Source: an uncultured Planctomycetaceae bacterium
GTDB lineage: Bacteria; Planctomycetota; Planctomycetia; Pirellulales; Pirellulaceae
Reading direction: 5' to 3'
NCBI GenBank assembly: GCA_903863885.1
Contig: CAIPEB010000358.1
Location: forward strand, 1 to 40,754
DNA: 40,754 bases
In this document: positions 1-8,690 of the stretch, in pieces
Position numbering within the stretch: the first letter of the stretch is position 1
Layout of the letters: each line of letters starts with the position of its first letter
Position numbers and translations under genes: made by a program
Notes under the pieces: generated by a model
Told to the model about the DNA's origin: nothing
The model's database searches: none
The model's input: the letters and a program-made list of their open reading frames with translations, nothing else

Positions 1-546
1 ATGAAGCCCGCGGCAACCTTGAGTCCTTTCTGTTCGGACGCTTCTACGGACTTGAAAAGCCGCCTCACGGCGGGCGCATCGACGGCGAACGACTTCTCCA
101 TGAAGACGTTGACGCCCTTCTGCACGGCGTACTCGAAGTGCAGCGGCCGGCGTTGTCAGCATCACGACGTCACCCGGGCCGAGGCTGTCGATCGCTTTCT
201 TGTAGGCATCGAAGCCGATGAACGAGCGTTCGGCGGGCACGTTGACCTTGTCGGCAAACTGCCGCGAGAGATTGGCCTTGCTCGCCTCGAGTCGCGTGTC
301 GAAGACATCAGCCATCGCATACAACTGGACCGGTCCGCCGGTTGCGGCGAACGCGTCGGCCACCGCTCCTGTGCCGCGGCCTCCGCAGCCGACGAGTGCG
401 AGCTTGATCGTGGAGCTCTCCGCGGCATGGCAATAGGGCACCGCGGCTCCTGCCAGCGCCGAAGCGACGAACGCGCCGCCCGATGTCTTGAGAAAATCGC
501 GGCGCGACGGAGACCCGACGGACGTTTCGCGTGGGGACGAGGCCAT
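1..546 (-). pseudogene. Gfo/Idh/MocA oxidoreductase, N-terminal part, frameshifted, cut by window edge
   Basis: This is the 5' part of an exported NAD(P)-dependent oxidoreductase of the Gfo/Idh/MocA family. From the ATG at 546 the protein has a Tat-type signal (RRDFLK, residues 15-20), an Ala-rich stretch, and a Rossmann nucleotide-binding loop GCGGRGTG (53-60). A GAGGAG ribosome binding site lies six bases upstream of the ATG. The frame holds to residue 133 (ending LTTP, about position 148). The family sequence then resumes in another frame with HFEYAVQKGVNVFMEKSF from position 140 to the left edge. Homologues usually read TPPGFRPLHFEYAV here, so about 11 bases seem to be missing. The gene lies 132 bp downstream of the HzsA-related gene on the same strand and is probably co-transcribed. 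Either it is a decaying gene or the assembly has an indel. The sugar substrate is unknown. Confidence 0.8.
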
Positions 547-678
547 GGCAGACTCCTCTGATGCAGGTTGGCAGAAGATCAGGACGCGGAAGCACGATCC
601 GGACAGAAGCGAATGCCGTCTCCGGGCAGCGGGCACTGTGCGACACGAGTCGTCAGCGGACGGCTTTCGCCTCGCCGT

Positions 679-3600
679 TCATTCCAGGGTGGGCAGCGCA
701 ACCTCGCCTCGCAGCTGCGCCTGACCGCCCTCCTTTTCATAGACGCCGTAAAACATCGATGTGCAGTCGAGCCACAGAGTGATGCGGTGCATCTCTTCGG
801 GCGACAGCCGCACGTCGTAATGTCCCTTTTCGAGGATTTCGTACAGCTTCGAAGCGCGTGCGCCGAACTGGCCGGGGGTTGTGCGATAACCGTCGCCATA
901 GTCGTGGAACGCATAGCGTTCGATCAGGTTGCTGTACGACGCGTACCAGCCGCGCACGATGGGTTCGCGCGAGAGCGCGAATGTTTTCGCCGATTCGCGA
1001 GCATGGCATTCGACGCAGTGGCGATCCAGTACCGGCTGGACGAGACGCGGGTAGCTGAAGGGGTTCGAGCCGTCCACGTCCGGTTGAAGCGAGGAAGGCT
1101 CGCGCTGCAGGGCCAGCGGAACCCGCGCCGATTGCTGCGCCGCGCGGGAACGTTGATCGTGGCAGCCCGCGCAGACCAACCGGTCGCCCTCCTGAACTTG
1201 CGTCGCCGAACGCATCGATTGAACGGCCAGGCCCTTGTCGTCCAGTGCCTGGAAAAAGATCTCCTTGCACGCAGGCAACTGGAAATGTGCGCTGCCATCC
1301 GACTCCACGGGCACGGTGCCGAGCACGTGCCGCACAGGAACCACCGAATCGCCGGCCGTCGCGACACGCAGCGCGGTCTCGTGCGGCGGAGCGCCGGAAG
1401 GAACCGACATCGGCAGTACCTGCAGCACGCGGAGCTGAGTGATGCGCGTGCCGTCGGGCCACGGCTTCATGCCGTCGTAGACATTCATGATGCTGATTGT
1501 TGCTTTCGGCAGGCTGTCGCCGACCGACTGCACCGGACGCGTGGCGGGATTCGTGAGCGGACCCCGACGGACCAGCGACGGCGCAGCGGCAGGCATCGGC
1601 CGGGACCGCAGCGGGATCGGACTGAGACAGCCGATGTCGGGATCGCGATAGATCAGTTCACGATTGCCGAACGAGTCCACGAGATAGATGCCGTAGTTTC
1701 CGGCCTGGAAATCCCGCCCCTGCATGCCGGCGTTCGGCTGCATCGTCGCATCATAGACGCACAGGTAATAGTCCTCGCTCAAAGCCCACGGCGTGCCGTA
1801 AACCTGCGCTCCGCCCTGGGTCTCCGGGAATCCGACTTCGGGCGTGATGCGCCGGACGGGTCCCATGCCGTCATCATCCTTGGCATTCGGATCGACCAGA
1901 ATCAGCGAGCCGTAAGCCTGGCCGTGGTGCGGGGCGGCCGTAGCGATGAACTTCGGCGAACCCGGAACCGCGCGGCAGTCCAGCTCCATGTCGGGCCGCG
2001 TGCTGCGAGGAGAGAAATTCCCGTGGACTGCCCGAGGGTCGCGGCCGTCGAGCGTCGTCAGCCACGGCATGTGTGCCGTGCAGCCGTGACGGTCCACGTA
2101 ATCCCAGCGGGTCCAGATGATCTGGCCGTCGTTCGTCACGCTCGGCTGCCATTCATTGGTCTCATGGAAACTCAGGCAGGTTATGTCCTGACCGTCCGCC
2201 GCCATGTCGAACAGCGTGTAGGTCGGGCACACGCGGCCGCATCGCAGATAACCGCCGCGCCGTTCGCTGATGAACGCGATCCGGCCGTTCGGCAGGAAGC
2301 ACGGATCGAAGTCGTTCCACGTGCCGTCGGTCAACTGCTCCAGTTGCGAGCCGTCGGCCTGGACCTTGAAGATGTGGTAGCAGCGCCCCTCGGCCCAGTG
2401 GCCGCGTGCCGGGTCGGTGTGGTGCCAGTGATTCATGTCGCCCCGGTTTTCGACATAGGCAAACGTGATCGACTTGCCGTCAAACGAAAGGTCGGGAGAA
2501 AGAAAAGTGCCGCCGCCCCGATCTTCGCCGTGCCGGTTGCCCATACCGTCGAACGATACGGGCGACGGCGTCGGCGGTCCGCCGGAGAGTTTTTCGCCTT
2601 TCAATCGGCCTCGTTCCACAACGGATTTGTCCAGTACATCGCGAAGCTGAGGGCTGTCGCTGAATGCCCCGGAGAGCACGTACAGACCGCCGCCTGGCAT
2701 CGCGGCCATGCCGTAATACTGGTCGCACATGTGATTCATCAATGCGCGATGATGCTTGATGAACACGATCTCGTCGAAGTTCAGCAGCGGATTGGCCAGC
2801 GCGATCTGACGGCGTACACGGCAAGCCTCGGAAAACAACACGAATCGAGCGACTCGGTCCGCAGGGCTGATCGCCGCACTGGCCGATTTCAACTCGGCGA
2901 GCCGCCGCGCCGCGTCAGTCAACTCCGCTGCGGCGCCGAGTCGGTTCAGATCGTTCAGCAGCGATGTCGTGCGCCGCAGCACGATATCCGCGGGATCGCG
3001 GTCGCTTTCCGCGATCAGTGAATCGGCTCGCAGTGTTTCGGCGGCGAGCTGTTGGATCGCCTGGCGGTTGTCGAGACTTCCGAGCAGCGAGGCGAACTGC
3101 TGCTGCCACTCCCTTTCGAGCAGCGGATGCTTGGCCAGGAAATCCGACATGCCAGGCAGTGCACAGAGCAACTCGCGCTGGAATCCCGTGATCTCTTTCG
3201 CCACGATTTCGATGTTGGCAAGAGCAGGTGCATCGCCGCGGGCCGCAGCCGTCGCAGTCTCCATCCACTTTGATTGGTCGCGGGCCAGACGCTCAAGCAG
3301 CTTGTCGGGCGGCGGAAACGACGGCATGCGTTCAGCAAGAGTGCGCACGGACTTGTCGAGTTGCCCGGCTTCGATCGGCAGGCCGGCGGGCATGGCGGAA
3401 GAGATCTTCTCCGCCCGCTGCGAGATCGTTGGCCAACGGGCGTCGTCGGGCGGAACTTCCACGGCGCAGAGCGTCTTCAGTTCATCTTCCACCGCACGGC
3501 GCACATCGATCATCGTGATACGGTCGAGAGACGTTCGGCAGATGCGGTAACGACAGGCTTTGACATACAGATCGAGCCATCGCCGATCCTCGCGCGGCAC

Positions 3601-4491
3601 ACCGGCCGCCTTCAGTTGCTGCAATTGCTCATTCAATCCGGTTCGATCATCGGCAGACGGCTTCAAAGCCTGAGCGATCAATCGCTGTTCCCAGGACGTA
3701 TCCGGGCCGGTGACGAACCAGTCCAGATAGCTTGTTCCGCCGTCTTCGGCGAACCACTTTGATTGTTCGGGAAACCGTCTGGCGATTTCGCGCCATGCCT
3801 GAGCCGACCAGTCCGTGCAATCGAACTGCACCTGGAATCTGGCCTGTCCTCCGACCCGGGCCGCGTCCATACCCACCCATGCCTCGAACCGCTCGTATTT
3901 TCCCGCGATTTCGTAGCAGATGTCGCTGTTGGCGTGGACCCAGATCCCATGTGTGAATTTGCGATCCTTGATCTGCAGCGGTTCGTCGCGCCAATTCTTG
4001 TTGGGGAGCAATTCGCCCCAGCCCACGTGAATCGACACGGGCGAAAGATCGCTGAGGCGCGTTTCGCTGCCGTCGGCGGCAATGAGCTTGGCCTCGCCCC
4101 AGATATGACAGTTGCCGGGGCCTCGTTCGAGGATGCTGATCAGCCGCAGCCACTGCCAGCCCGCGACCGAGATCGAGATGTGTTGCGCGGGACCGTCGCC
4201 GGACACGGGGCCGCTCGCGTAAGGCTGGGCCCCCGCCGGCGGCTGTTGGTGGTTCGCTTTCCGCCACTCGTTGAGACTCGCCCGCGTGGCCAGCATGGTC
4301 TCGGTCCACGTGGGCCGCTCGACAAACCGGGTCGGCGGCTCTTCCGCGCAAAGCTGCACGGAGCCGGGCAGCACGCCGAGCGTCAAGAGAAGAGCGGCTA
4401 TCGCTCGAATACAGAAATGCCTTGCGGCAATGTCGCGAGTGCTTTCCTTTTTCGTCGGCTCGCATGGACGTCGTGCGGACCAATTGAACAT
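679..4491 (-). CDS. HzsA-related exported protein with NPCBM-like domain, beta-propeller and two CxxCH haem motifs
   Basis: A 1270-residue protein of the type annotated in planctomycetes as HzsA-related, meaning it has a domain like the hydrazine synthase alpha subunit; that enzyme activity is not implied. The ATG at 4491 is preferred over the one at 4575 because GAGGAG sits seven bases upstream and a hydrophobic export signal follows. Residues about 105-224 (GWGELLPN to FQVQFD) resemble an NPCBM-type carbohydrate-binding module. A helical middle region follows, then TolB/PD40-like propeller repeats (for example SPDLSFDGKSITFAYVE and FLPNGRIAFISERRGG). The C-terminal part has two c-type haem motifs, CAGCH at residue 1107 and CVECH at 1159. 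It sits between two Gfo/Idh genes on the same strand, which suggests a periplasmic redox role connected with sugar oxidation. That role is inference. Confidence 0.85.
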   Translation of the reverse strand: MFNWSARRPCEPTKKESTRDIAARHFCIRAIAALLLTLGVLPGSVQLCAEEPPTRFVERPTWTETMLATRASLNEWRKANHQQPPAGAQPYASGPVSGDGPAQHISISVAGWQWLRLISILERGPGNCHIWGEAKLIAADGSETRLSDLSPVSIHVGWGELLPNKNWRDEPLQIKDRKFTHGIWVHANSDICYEIAGKYERFEAWVGMDAARVGGQARFQVQFDCTDWSAQAWREIARRFPEQSKWFAEDGGTSYLDWFVTGPDTSWEQRLIAQALKPSADDRTGLNEQLQQLKAAGVPREDRRWLDLYVKACRYRICRTSLDRITMIDVRRAVEDELKTLCAVEVPPDDARWPTISQRAEKISSAMPAGLPIEAGQLDKSVRTLAERMPSFPPPDKLLERLARDQSKWMETATAAARGDAPALANIEIVAKEITGFQRELLCALPGMSDFLAKHPLLEREWQQQFASLLGSLDNRQAIQQLAAETLRADSLIAESDRDPADIVLRRTTSLLNDLNRLGAAAELTDAARRLAELKSASAAISPADRVARFVLFSEACRVRRQIALANPLLNFDEIVFIKHHRALMNHMCDQYYGMAAMPGGGLYVLSGAFSDSPQLRDVLDKSVVERGRLKGEKLSGGPPTPSPVSFDGMGNRHGEDRGGGTFLSPDLSFDGKSITFAYVENRGDMNHWHHTDPARGHWAEGRCYHIFKVQADGSQLEQLTDGTWNDFDPCFLPNGRIAFISERRGGYLRCGRVCPTYTLFDMAADGQDITCLSFHETNEWQPSVTNDGQIIWTRWDYVDRHGCTAHMPWLTTLDGRDPRAVHGNFSPRSTRPDMELDCRAVPGSPKFIATAAPHHGQAYGSLILVDPNAKDDDGMGPVRRITPEVGFPETQGGAQVYGTPWALSEDYYLCVYDATMQPNAGMQGRDFQAGNYGIYLVDSFGNRELIYRDPDIGCLSPIPLRSRPMPAAAPSLVRRGPLTNPATRPVQSVGDSLPKATISIMNVYDGMKPWPDGTRITQLRVLQVLPMSVPSGAPPHETALRVATAGDSVVPVRHVLGTVPVESDGSAHFQLPACKEIFFQALDDKGLAVQSMRSATQVQEGDRLVCAGCHDQRSRAAQQSARVPLALQREPSSLQPDVDGSNPFSYPRLVQPVLDRHCVECHARESAKTFALSREPIVRGWYASYSNLIERYAFHDYGDGYRTTPGQFGARASKLYEILEKGHYDVRLSPEEMHRITLWLDCTSMFYGVYEKEGGQAQLRGEVALPTLE

Positions 4492-4642
4492 GGCGAAGCT
4501 CCTCGGTGGGAAAGTCAATGAACCGCGACAGGCAGGAAGCGCGAGGGGTGGGAAGCGGCTGCGGCTGAAAGTCACAGCGCGTGCCGATTCCCACCCTCGC
4601 CAGGTTTGCTGCGGCGGGCGTTATGAGCCCCAGGCCGCCGTA

Positions 4643-6046
4643 TCAGCCGACGGTCGGCAATTCGTAACCTTTGCGGCGCGGCCGCGAGAGGTAGGAATTG
4701 GCTTCGTCGCAGTTCGTGAATCGTTCGGCAACCGGGTCCCACTTCAGCTTCTCGCCGACGTGGCCCACTTCACGCACGATGTTCACGAGGTAGCACAGCG
4801 ACGATGAACGCTGGCCGTATTCGATATCCGCGTTGCAACGTTTCCGCGTCTTGATGCAGTCGATCCAGTTCTCGATGTGGTACGCGGTTTCGGGGCGGGT
4901 GATCGGGCCGGGATTGTCCGGCGACTTGAGCAATTCCTTCGGGTTGGCCGCGAGTTTGTTGCGGTTGATCTCGAGCTTGCCCTTGTCGCCGATGAAGATC
5001 GCGCCCAGACCGGGGCCGCGGTCGCCGTCCCCGTGAAGCTTCAGCAACGTGCCGTTGGCGAACTTCATGGTGACTTTCGCGCGTGGACCGCGAACGGGAC
5101 GTGCCATCTGGTGGTAGTCCGTACCGGTATCCTCCTCACCGACTTCGCCCACCGTCGTGCCCGAAATGAACTTGCCGGTTTCGGCCGTCGGGTTGACCGC
5201 TTCTTCGAGAATGACTTCGACCGGGCCGGTCTCGCAGGTGCCCAAAGCCCGCTGCACCTGATCGTACGAGTGCGTACCCCAGCCGGTCACGCCGAAGCAG
5301 AGACCGCCGCCGTCGTAATCCCACCAGCGTGCCCAGCCGTGATGCAGCTCAGGATGATACGGGCGCATCTCGGCCTGGTTCGTCCAGCGATCCCACCAGC
5401 CTTCCCGTCCGCCCGGCGGCAGCGGTTGCTCGGGTTGCGGTTTCCACTTGTCGGGGCCGACGAAGTTCGGAGCGATGACGGTGTGAATCTTGCCCAGCGC
5501 GCCGTTCTTGACCAGGTCGCTGGCGAAGTTGTTGATCGGCATCGAACGCTGCTGCGTGCCCACCTGCGTCACGCGATTCAGCTTGCGCGCGGCCTTCACC
5601 ATCTCGCGGCCTTCGGCAATCGTGAGGCACATCGGCTTTTCGATGTAAGTATCCAGCCCGGCCTGCATGGCGGTGATGGCGATCCAGGCACGCGCATGAG
5701 TCGTGGTTTCGATGAAGACGCCGTCGAGCTTCTGCTTGTCGAACATCTCCCGAATGTCGTCGTACATCGCCCACTTCTGGTCTTTCCCCACGTCATTGAT
5801 GAAACGCGGGCCCATCGGTGCGTAGCAGTCGCAGATGGCGATGATCTGCATGGCCGTAACGTCTTTCGATTCACTGACGATCGACCGAGCCCGCCCGCCC
5901 AGGCCGATGATCCCGACCTGGACTTTGTCGTTGGCACCCACGTTGCCGTTGCGTGCCAATACGTGCGACGGAACAAAATAAGGGACCGCCAACGCAGCGG
6001 CTCCCGCCTTGAGGACGTCACGTCGAGACCAGCTATTGCGCCCCAT
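4643..6046 (-). CDS. Gfo/Idh/MocA family oxidoreductase, Tat-exported
   Basis: A 467-residue NAD(P)-dependent oxidoreductase, full length for the planctomycete exported members of the family. It has a Tat signal (SRRDVLK, residues 7-13), a Rossmann loop GLGGRA (48-53), and the hallmark EKP (136-138), whose Lys is the conserved catalytic or cofactor-binding residue of the family. The C-terminal half is the alpha/beta dimerisation and substrate domain, rich in Trp and His (HPELHHGWARWWDYDGGG). A GGAG-type ribosome binding site precedes the ATG at 6046. The gene is 151 bp upstream of the HzsA-related gene and 301 bp downstream of the beta-helix gene, all on the minus strand. Members oxidise, reduce or deglycosylate sugars; the substrate here cannot be told from sequence. 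Confidence 0.92.
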   Translation of the reverse strand: MGRNSWSRRDVLKAGAAALAVPYFVPSHVLARNGNVGANDKVQVGIIGLGGRARSIVSESKDVTAMQIIAICDCYAPMGPRFINDVGKDQKWAMYDDIREMFDKQKLDGVFIETTTHARAWIAITAMQAGLDTYIEKPMCLTIAEGREMVKAARKLNRVTQVGTQQRSMPINNFASDLVKNGALGKIHTVIAPNFVGPDKWKPQPEQPLPPGGREGWWDRWTNQAEMRPYHPELHHGWARWWDYDGGGLCFGVTGWGTHSYDQVQRALGTCETGPVEVILEEAVNPTAETGKFISGTTVGEVGEEDTGTDYHQMARPVRGPRAKVTMKFANGTLLKLHGDGDRGPGLGAIFIGDKGKLEINRNKLAANPKELLKSPDNPGPITRPETAYHIENWIDCIKTRKRCNADIEYGQRSSSLCYLVNIVREVGHVGEKLKWDPVAERFTNCDEANSYLSRPRRKGYELPTVG

Positions 6047-6162
6047 TGCGTTCTCTCCTGGGATTGATCCTGGATTTCAGATGGAACCTGGATTTCAAAA
6101 GGGTGGGACTATCAGGTAGGCGCCGAATGGGACGAGCCCGAAAACGGCGAAACGTGATCGTG

Positions 6163-6191
6163 ATTATACAGGAACCGCCGGCGCATTTCAC
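6163..6191 (-). promoter_or_regulatory. Candidate sigma70-type promoter for the Gfo/Idh gene
   Basis: On the minus strand a perfect TATAAT lies at 6168-6163. A GTGAAA hexamer (4 of 6 matches to TTGACA) lies at 6191-6186 with a 17-bp spacer. It would give a leader of roughly 110 bases before the ATG at 6046. It lies just downstream of the 38-bp palindromic element, so the Gfo/Idh and HzsA-related genes may be transcribed separately from the beta-helix gene. Confidence 0.35.
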
Positions 6192-6206
6192 GCATTATCA
6201 ACCCGG

Positions 6207-6244
6207 GGCGGTAAGACCGCCGGCTGGAGCGGTGCTGCCGCACC
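6207..6244 (-). repeat. 38-bp two-hairpin palindromic element, copy A
   Basis: Two small hairpins lie side by side: GGCGGT-aag-ACCGCC (6207-6221) and GGTGC-tgcc-GCACC (6231-6244). Read on the minus strand, 33 of the 38 bases match the element at 32563-32600. Most differences fall in the linker and one loop. The element lies in the 301-bp gap between the beta-helix stop codon and the Gfo/Idh start. The same gap also holds a CACTCT-CA-AGAGTG palindrome (6278-6291) and no further gene. Confidence 0.75.
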
Positions 6245-6347
6245 GGCGTGCAAACCCGCTCCCGTCGGTCGCTGGACCACTCTCAAGAGTGTCGATTTCC
6301 GCCAAAATCAACCCGAGTACTGTGAGACCATCCTTCGGACACGGGCG

Positions 6348-8483
6348 TTATTGAAATGTCGAAGGCACTTCCGGAAGACCGGCAGTCAATTTCGGCGGTT
6401 CGGTCCGTCCAGCTTTGGAATAGTCGAACGGCACAAATCCGAGCTTGAGTGCAGGAGAGTCCGGCTTCAGACGGAAGTCGTCTTTCTTGACGTCGACAAA
6501 GCCCGGGTCCGCGATCACCGAGTGCTGATCCTGTTTGCGGTCCTTCTGCCATTGCTCGAGCGTCAGGCCGCCAAAGAACGTGACCGGCTTTCCCGCGTGG
6601 AAATACAGATTATTGTCCATGCGGAAATTGTTGTCGTTCCAGTTCGAGCCGAGCAGCGGGCTGTCGTTTTCCCAGTACACGAGATTACGCTCGAAGAAGA
6701 ACGACGTGTGTGGCTCGGTGCGTGTGCGCTGAAGCTGCTGTTCGCCCGCGTTGGCGAGGATGTTGTTCTCGACGCGGTTCTCTTTTCCGTAGTGCTGGTG
6801 GAAAGAGGCCCGCGAGCAGCGATATACCAGGTTGTTCTTGAGGACGATGCCCGTCGAGCCTTCGTCGGTGTACAGCCCCCAGCCTCCGTAGTCGTACGAC
6901 ACGACGTCGTGGAAATGATTGTCGTGAATCGTCGTGCCCGGCGACACGCCCAGGGTATAGGTGCATCCCATGTCGCTCAGCACGCCCTGGCCGATGTGGT
7001 GTGCGTGGTTGAAAGCGATCTCGTTGTGATGCGCATGGCTCTCGGCGTATCCCCAGACCCACCCGATCGAGAAAGCGGTGTAGTAGAAGTCAAAGACGTC
7101 GTTGTGTGTGATCGTGTTGTAGGGCGAGTGACCGATCCAGACGCCGATCGCGGCGGGATGCAGTCGGCCGCCGTGAGCGACGAGGCAGTTGTTCACCGTG
7201 TGATGCGACACTTCGGCTTCTTCGTCGGCCGGAGCCGCGAGGCTATCGTTCCACTGGGAAGGCAGCGCGTTGCCGATCTTGATACCGCCCGCGCCGAGAT
7301 CGACCAGTTCGCAACCTTCCAGGCGGTTGTGCTTGCAGCCGGCACCAAAACCGATGCCGTACTCGCCCGTGTGCCGTACGGCACACCCTTCGAGCGAGAC
7401 ATTCCGCGTGGCGATCGCGGCAACCGCCGCTCCGAGATTGATCTCCGCCTGCGGGAACGACTGTCCTTCGGGGGGCGTCGTCCAGTTCGTGTGGGCAAAC
7501 GTCAGTCCCTTCAATTGCAGATGCTGCACCCAGCGCCGCTGCTTCAAGTCGCCCGTGAACAACAACAGGTTCCGAAGATACGGAGCAACCACACTCGTGT
7601 TCTCGATCGACTCGCCAGCCTTGGCGACGTACGTCAGGCGGCCCGTCGTGCGGTCGAGGTACCACTCGCCCGGATCACTGAGCGCTTCGCGGATATTCGT
7701 CACGAAATACCGGGCACCCGGATTGAATTGCGCCCAGGAACTCGTGCCGGTCGTGCTTCCCTGCAGGGTCACCACCTGACCAGCGGCATCGATGGACGCA
7801 ACTCGCAGACGAGACGTGGCCCACTGGTGGAAGGCGATCACCTCGACGTCCTGCAGGTTCTGCCAGTTCGGATCGAGTTCGCCCTGGTTGTATCCAAAGC
7901 GGTCGTTTCCCTTGCCGGCGGCTTTCGGGGACGCATCGCAAGACTTCGCGATCTTGTAGTAGCCCTGCTTGGGCATACGCACCCGGTCTCGGCGCTGCTG
8001 GTTCACGAAGATCTGCACGAAGCTCCATTTGCCGTCTTTCGCCTCGGGCAGATCCGCGTACCAGTGCTGCTTCTCATCCAGCTTCCATCCAGTGATCGGG
8101 CGTCCGCCGCTGAGGATCGGCTGCTCGTTTTCGTACGCCTGGTAGATCACCGGTGATTTCTCGGTGCCCGAATCTTCGGGCTCGAATTGAATCGGTTTAT
8201 CGAGCCAGTAGTTGCCGCCGCGGATCGCGACGATGATCGGTTCAGCGCGGTCCGGTTGCTTCTTGCGCAACTCGCGCACCGCCAGTTGGGCTCGTTGCAC
8301 CGTTGCGAACGGCCCATCGGAGTTGTCGGCATTCGGTTTCGCGGTCGTGCCCGACCACTGGTCGTTGCCGCCCGTCGCGACAAAAAAGTCCGGCTCACTG
8401 GCGATCGTGCGACACGTCACGCACAGGAGGATCGCGGCCAGCAAGCTCAGCACGCGCGATGGATTCTCAAGTTGCGGCATCAT
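6348..8483 (-). CDS. Secreted right-handed parallel beta-helix repeat protein
   Basis: A 711-residue secreted protein. The start at 8483 (an ATG-ATG pair) is chosen over 8585 because GGAG lies five bases upstream and a signal peptide follows (LLAAILLCVTCRTIASE). After cleavage it begins FFVATGGNDQWSGT, the entry strand seen in many pectin-lyase-fold proteins, with the xPADxSDGPFATVQRAQLAVRE-type pattern after it. Repeated Asn- and His-rich turns (CAVRHTGEYGIG, NCLVAHGGRLHP, NNLVYRCSRASF, NNILANAGEQQL) mark the coils of the helix. The fold is used by polysaccharide lyases and some glycosidases; no catalytic residues can be assigned. It is the first gene of the minus-strand cluster and is divergent from the GH5-like gene at 8691. 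A related protein lies at 27798-30185. Confidence 0.85.
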   Translation of the reverse strand: MMPQLENPSRVLSLLAAILLCVTCRTIASEPDFFVATGGNDQWSGTTAKPNADNSDGPFATVQRAQLAVRELRKKQPDRAEPIIVAIRGGNYWLDKPIQFEPEDSGTEKSPVIYQAYENEQPILSGGRPITGWKLDEKQHWYADLPEAKDGKWSFVQIFVNQQRRDRVRMPKQGYYKIAKSCDASPKAAGKGNDRFGYNQGELDPNWQNLQDVEVIAFHQWATSRLRVASIDAAGQVVTLQGSTTGTSSWAQFNPGARYFVTNIREALSDPGEWYLDRTTGRLTYVAKAGESIENTSVVAPYLRNLLLFTGDLKQRRWVQHLQLKGLTFAHTNWTTPPEGQSFPQAEINLGAAVAAIATRNVSLEGCAVRHTGEYGIGFGAGCKHNRLEGCELVDLGAGGIKIGNALPSQWNDSLAAPADEEAEVSHHTVNNCLVAHGGRLHPAAIGVWIGHSPYNTITHNDVFDFYYTAFSIGWVWGYAESHAHHNEIAFNHAHHIGQGVLSDMGCTYTLGVSPGTTIHDNHFHDVVSYDYGGWGLYTDEGSTGIVLKNNLVYRCSRASFHQHYGKENRVENNILANAGEQQLQRTRTEPHTSFFFERNLVYWENDSPLLGSNWNDNNFRMDNNLYFHAGKPVTFFGGLTLEQWQKDRKQDQHSVIADPGFVDVKKDDFRLKPDSPALKLGFVPFDYSKAGRTEPPKLTAGLPEVPSTFQ

Positions 8484-8690
8484 TGGTTCTCCCTCGTTCT
8501 GCTGTTGATTGCTCAAACCGCCGGCGGCGCGGATCGCCACCCGCGGCGCTGCAACATACGTTACTGATTGGCCGCACGCCACCACTCGGCCGGAGAAAAC
8601 CGGACTCGTGCAGTCCAGTTCTGTGGGCAGTCAGTCGAGCGGGAGTTACGATGGGGGCTCCACAGGTCCTTCTTCGTTCGGAGTTCGTTC

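Noticed and set aside
568-3021. 817-codon plus-strand ORF
   Set aside because: It is the complement of the HzsA-related gene, which has a signal peptide, haem motifs and a strong ribosome binding site. The plus-strand product is Arg/Val/His-rich with no domain pattern.
679-4491. Hydrazine synthase and anammox metabolism
   Set aside because: Only a distant domain resemblance. The propeller and NPCBM-like architecture is common in ordinary planctomycetes, and no other anammox gene is present.
6351-8156. 601-codon plus-strand ORF
   Set aside because: Shadow of the beta-helix gene; the composition is typical of GC-rich antisense frames.
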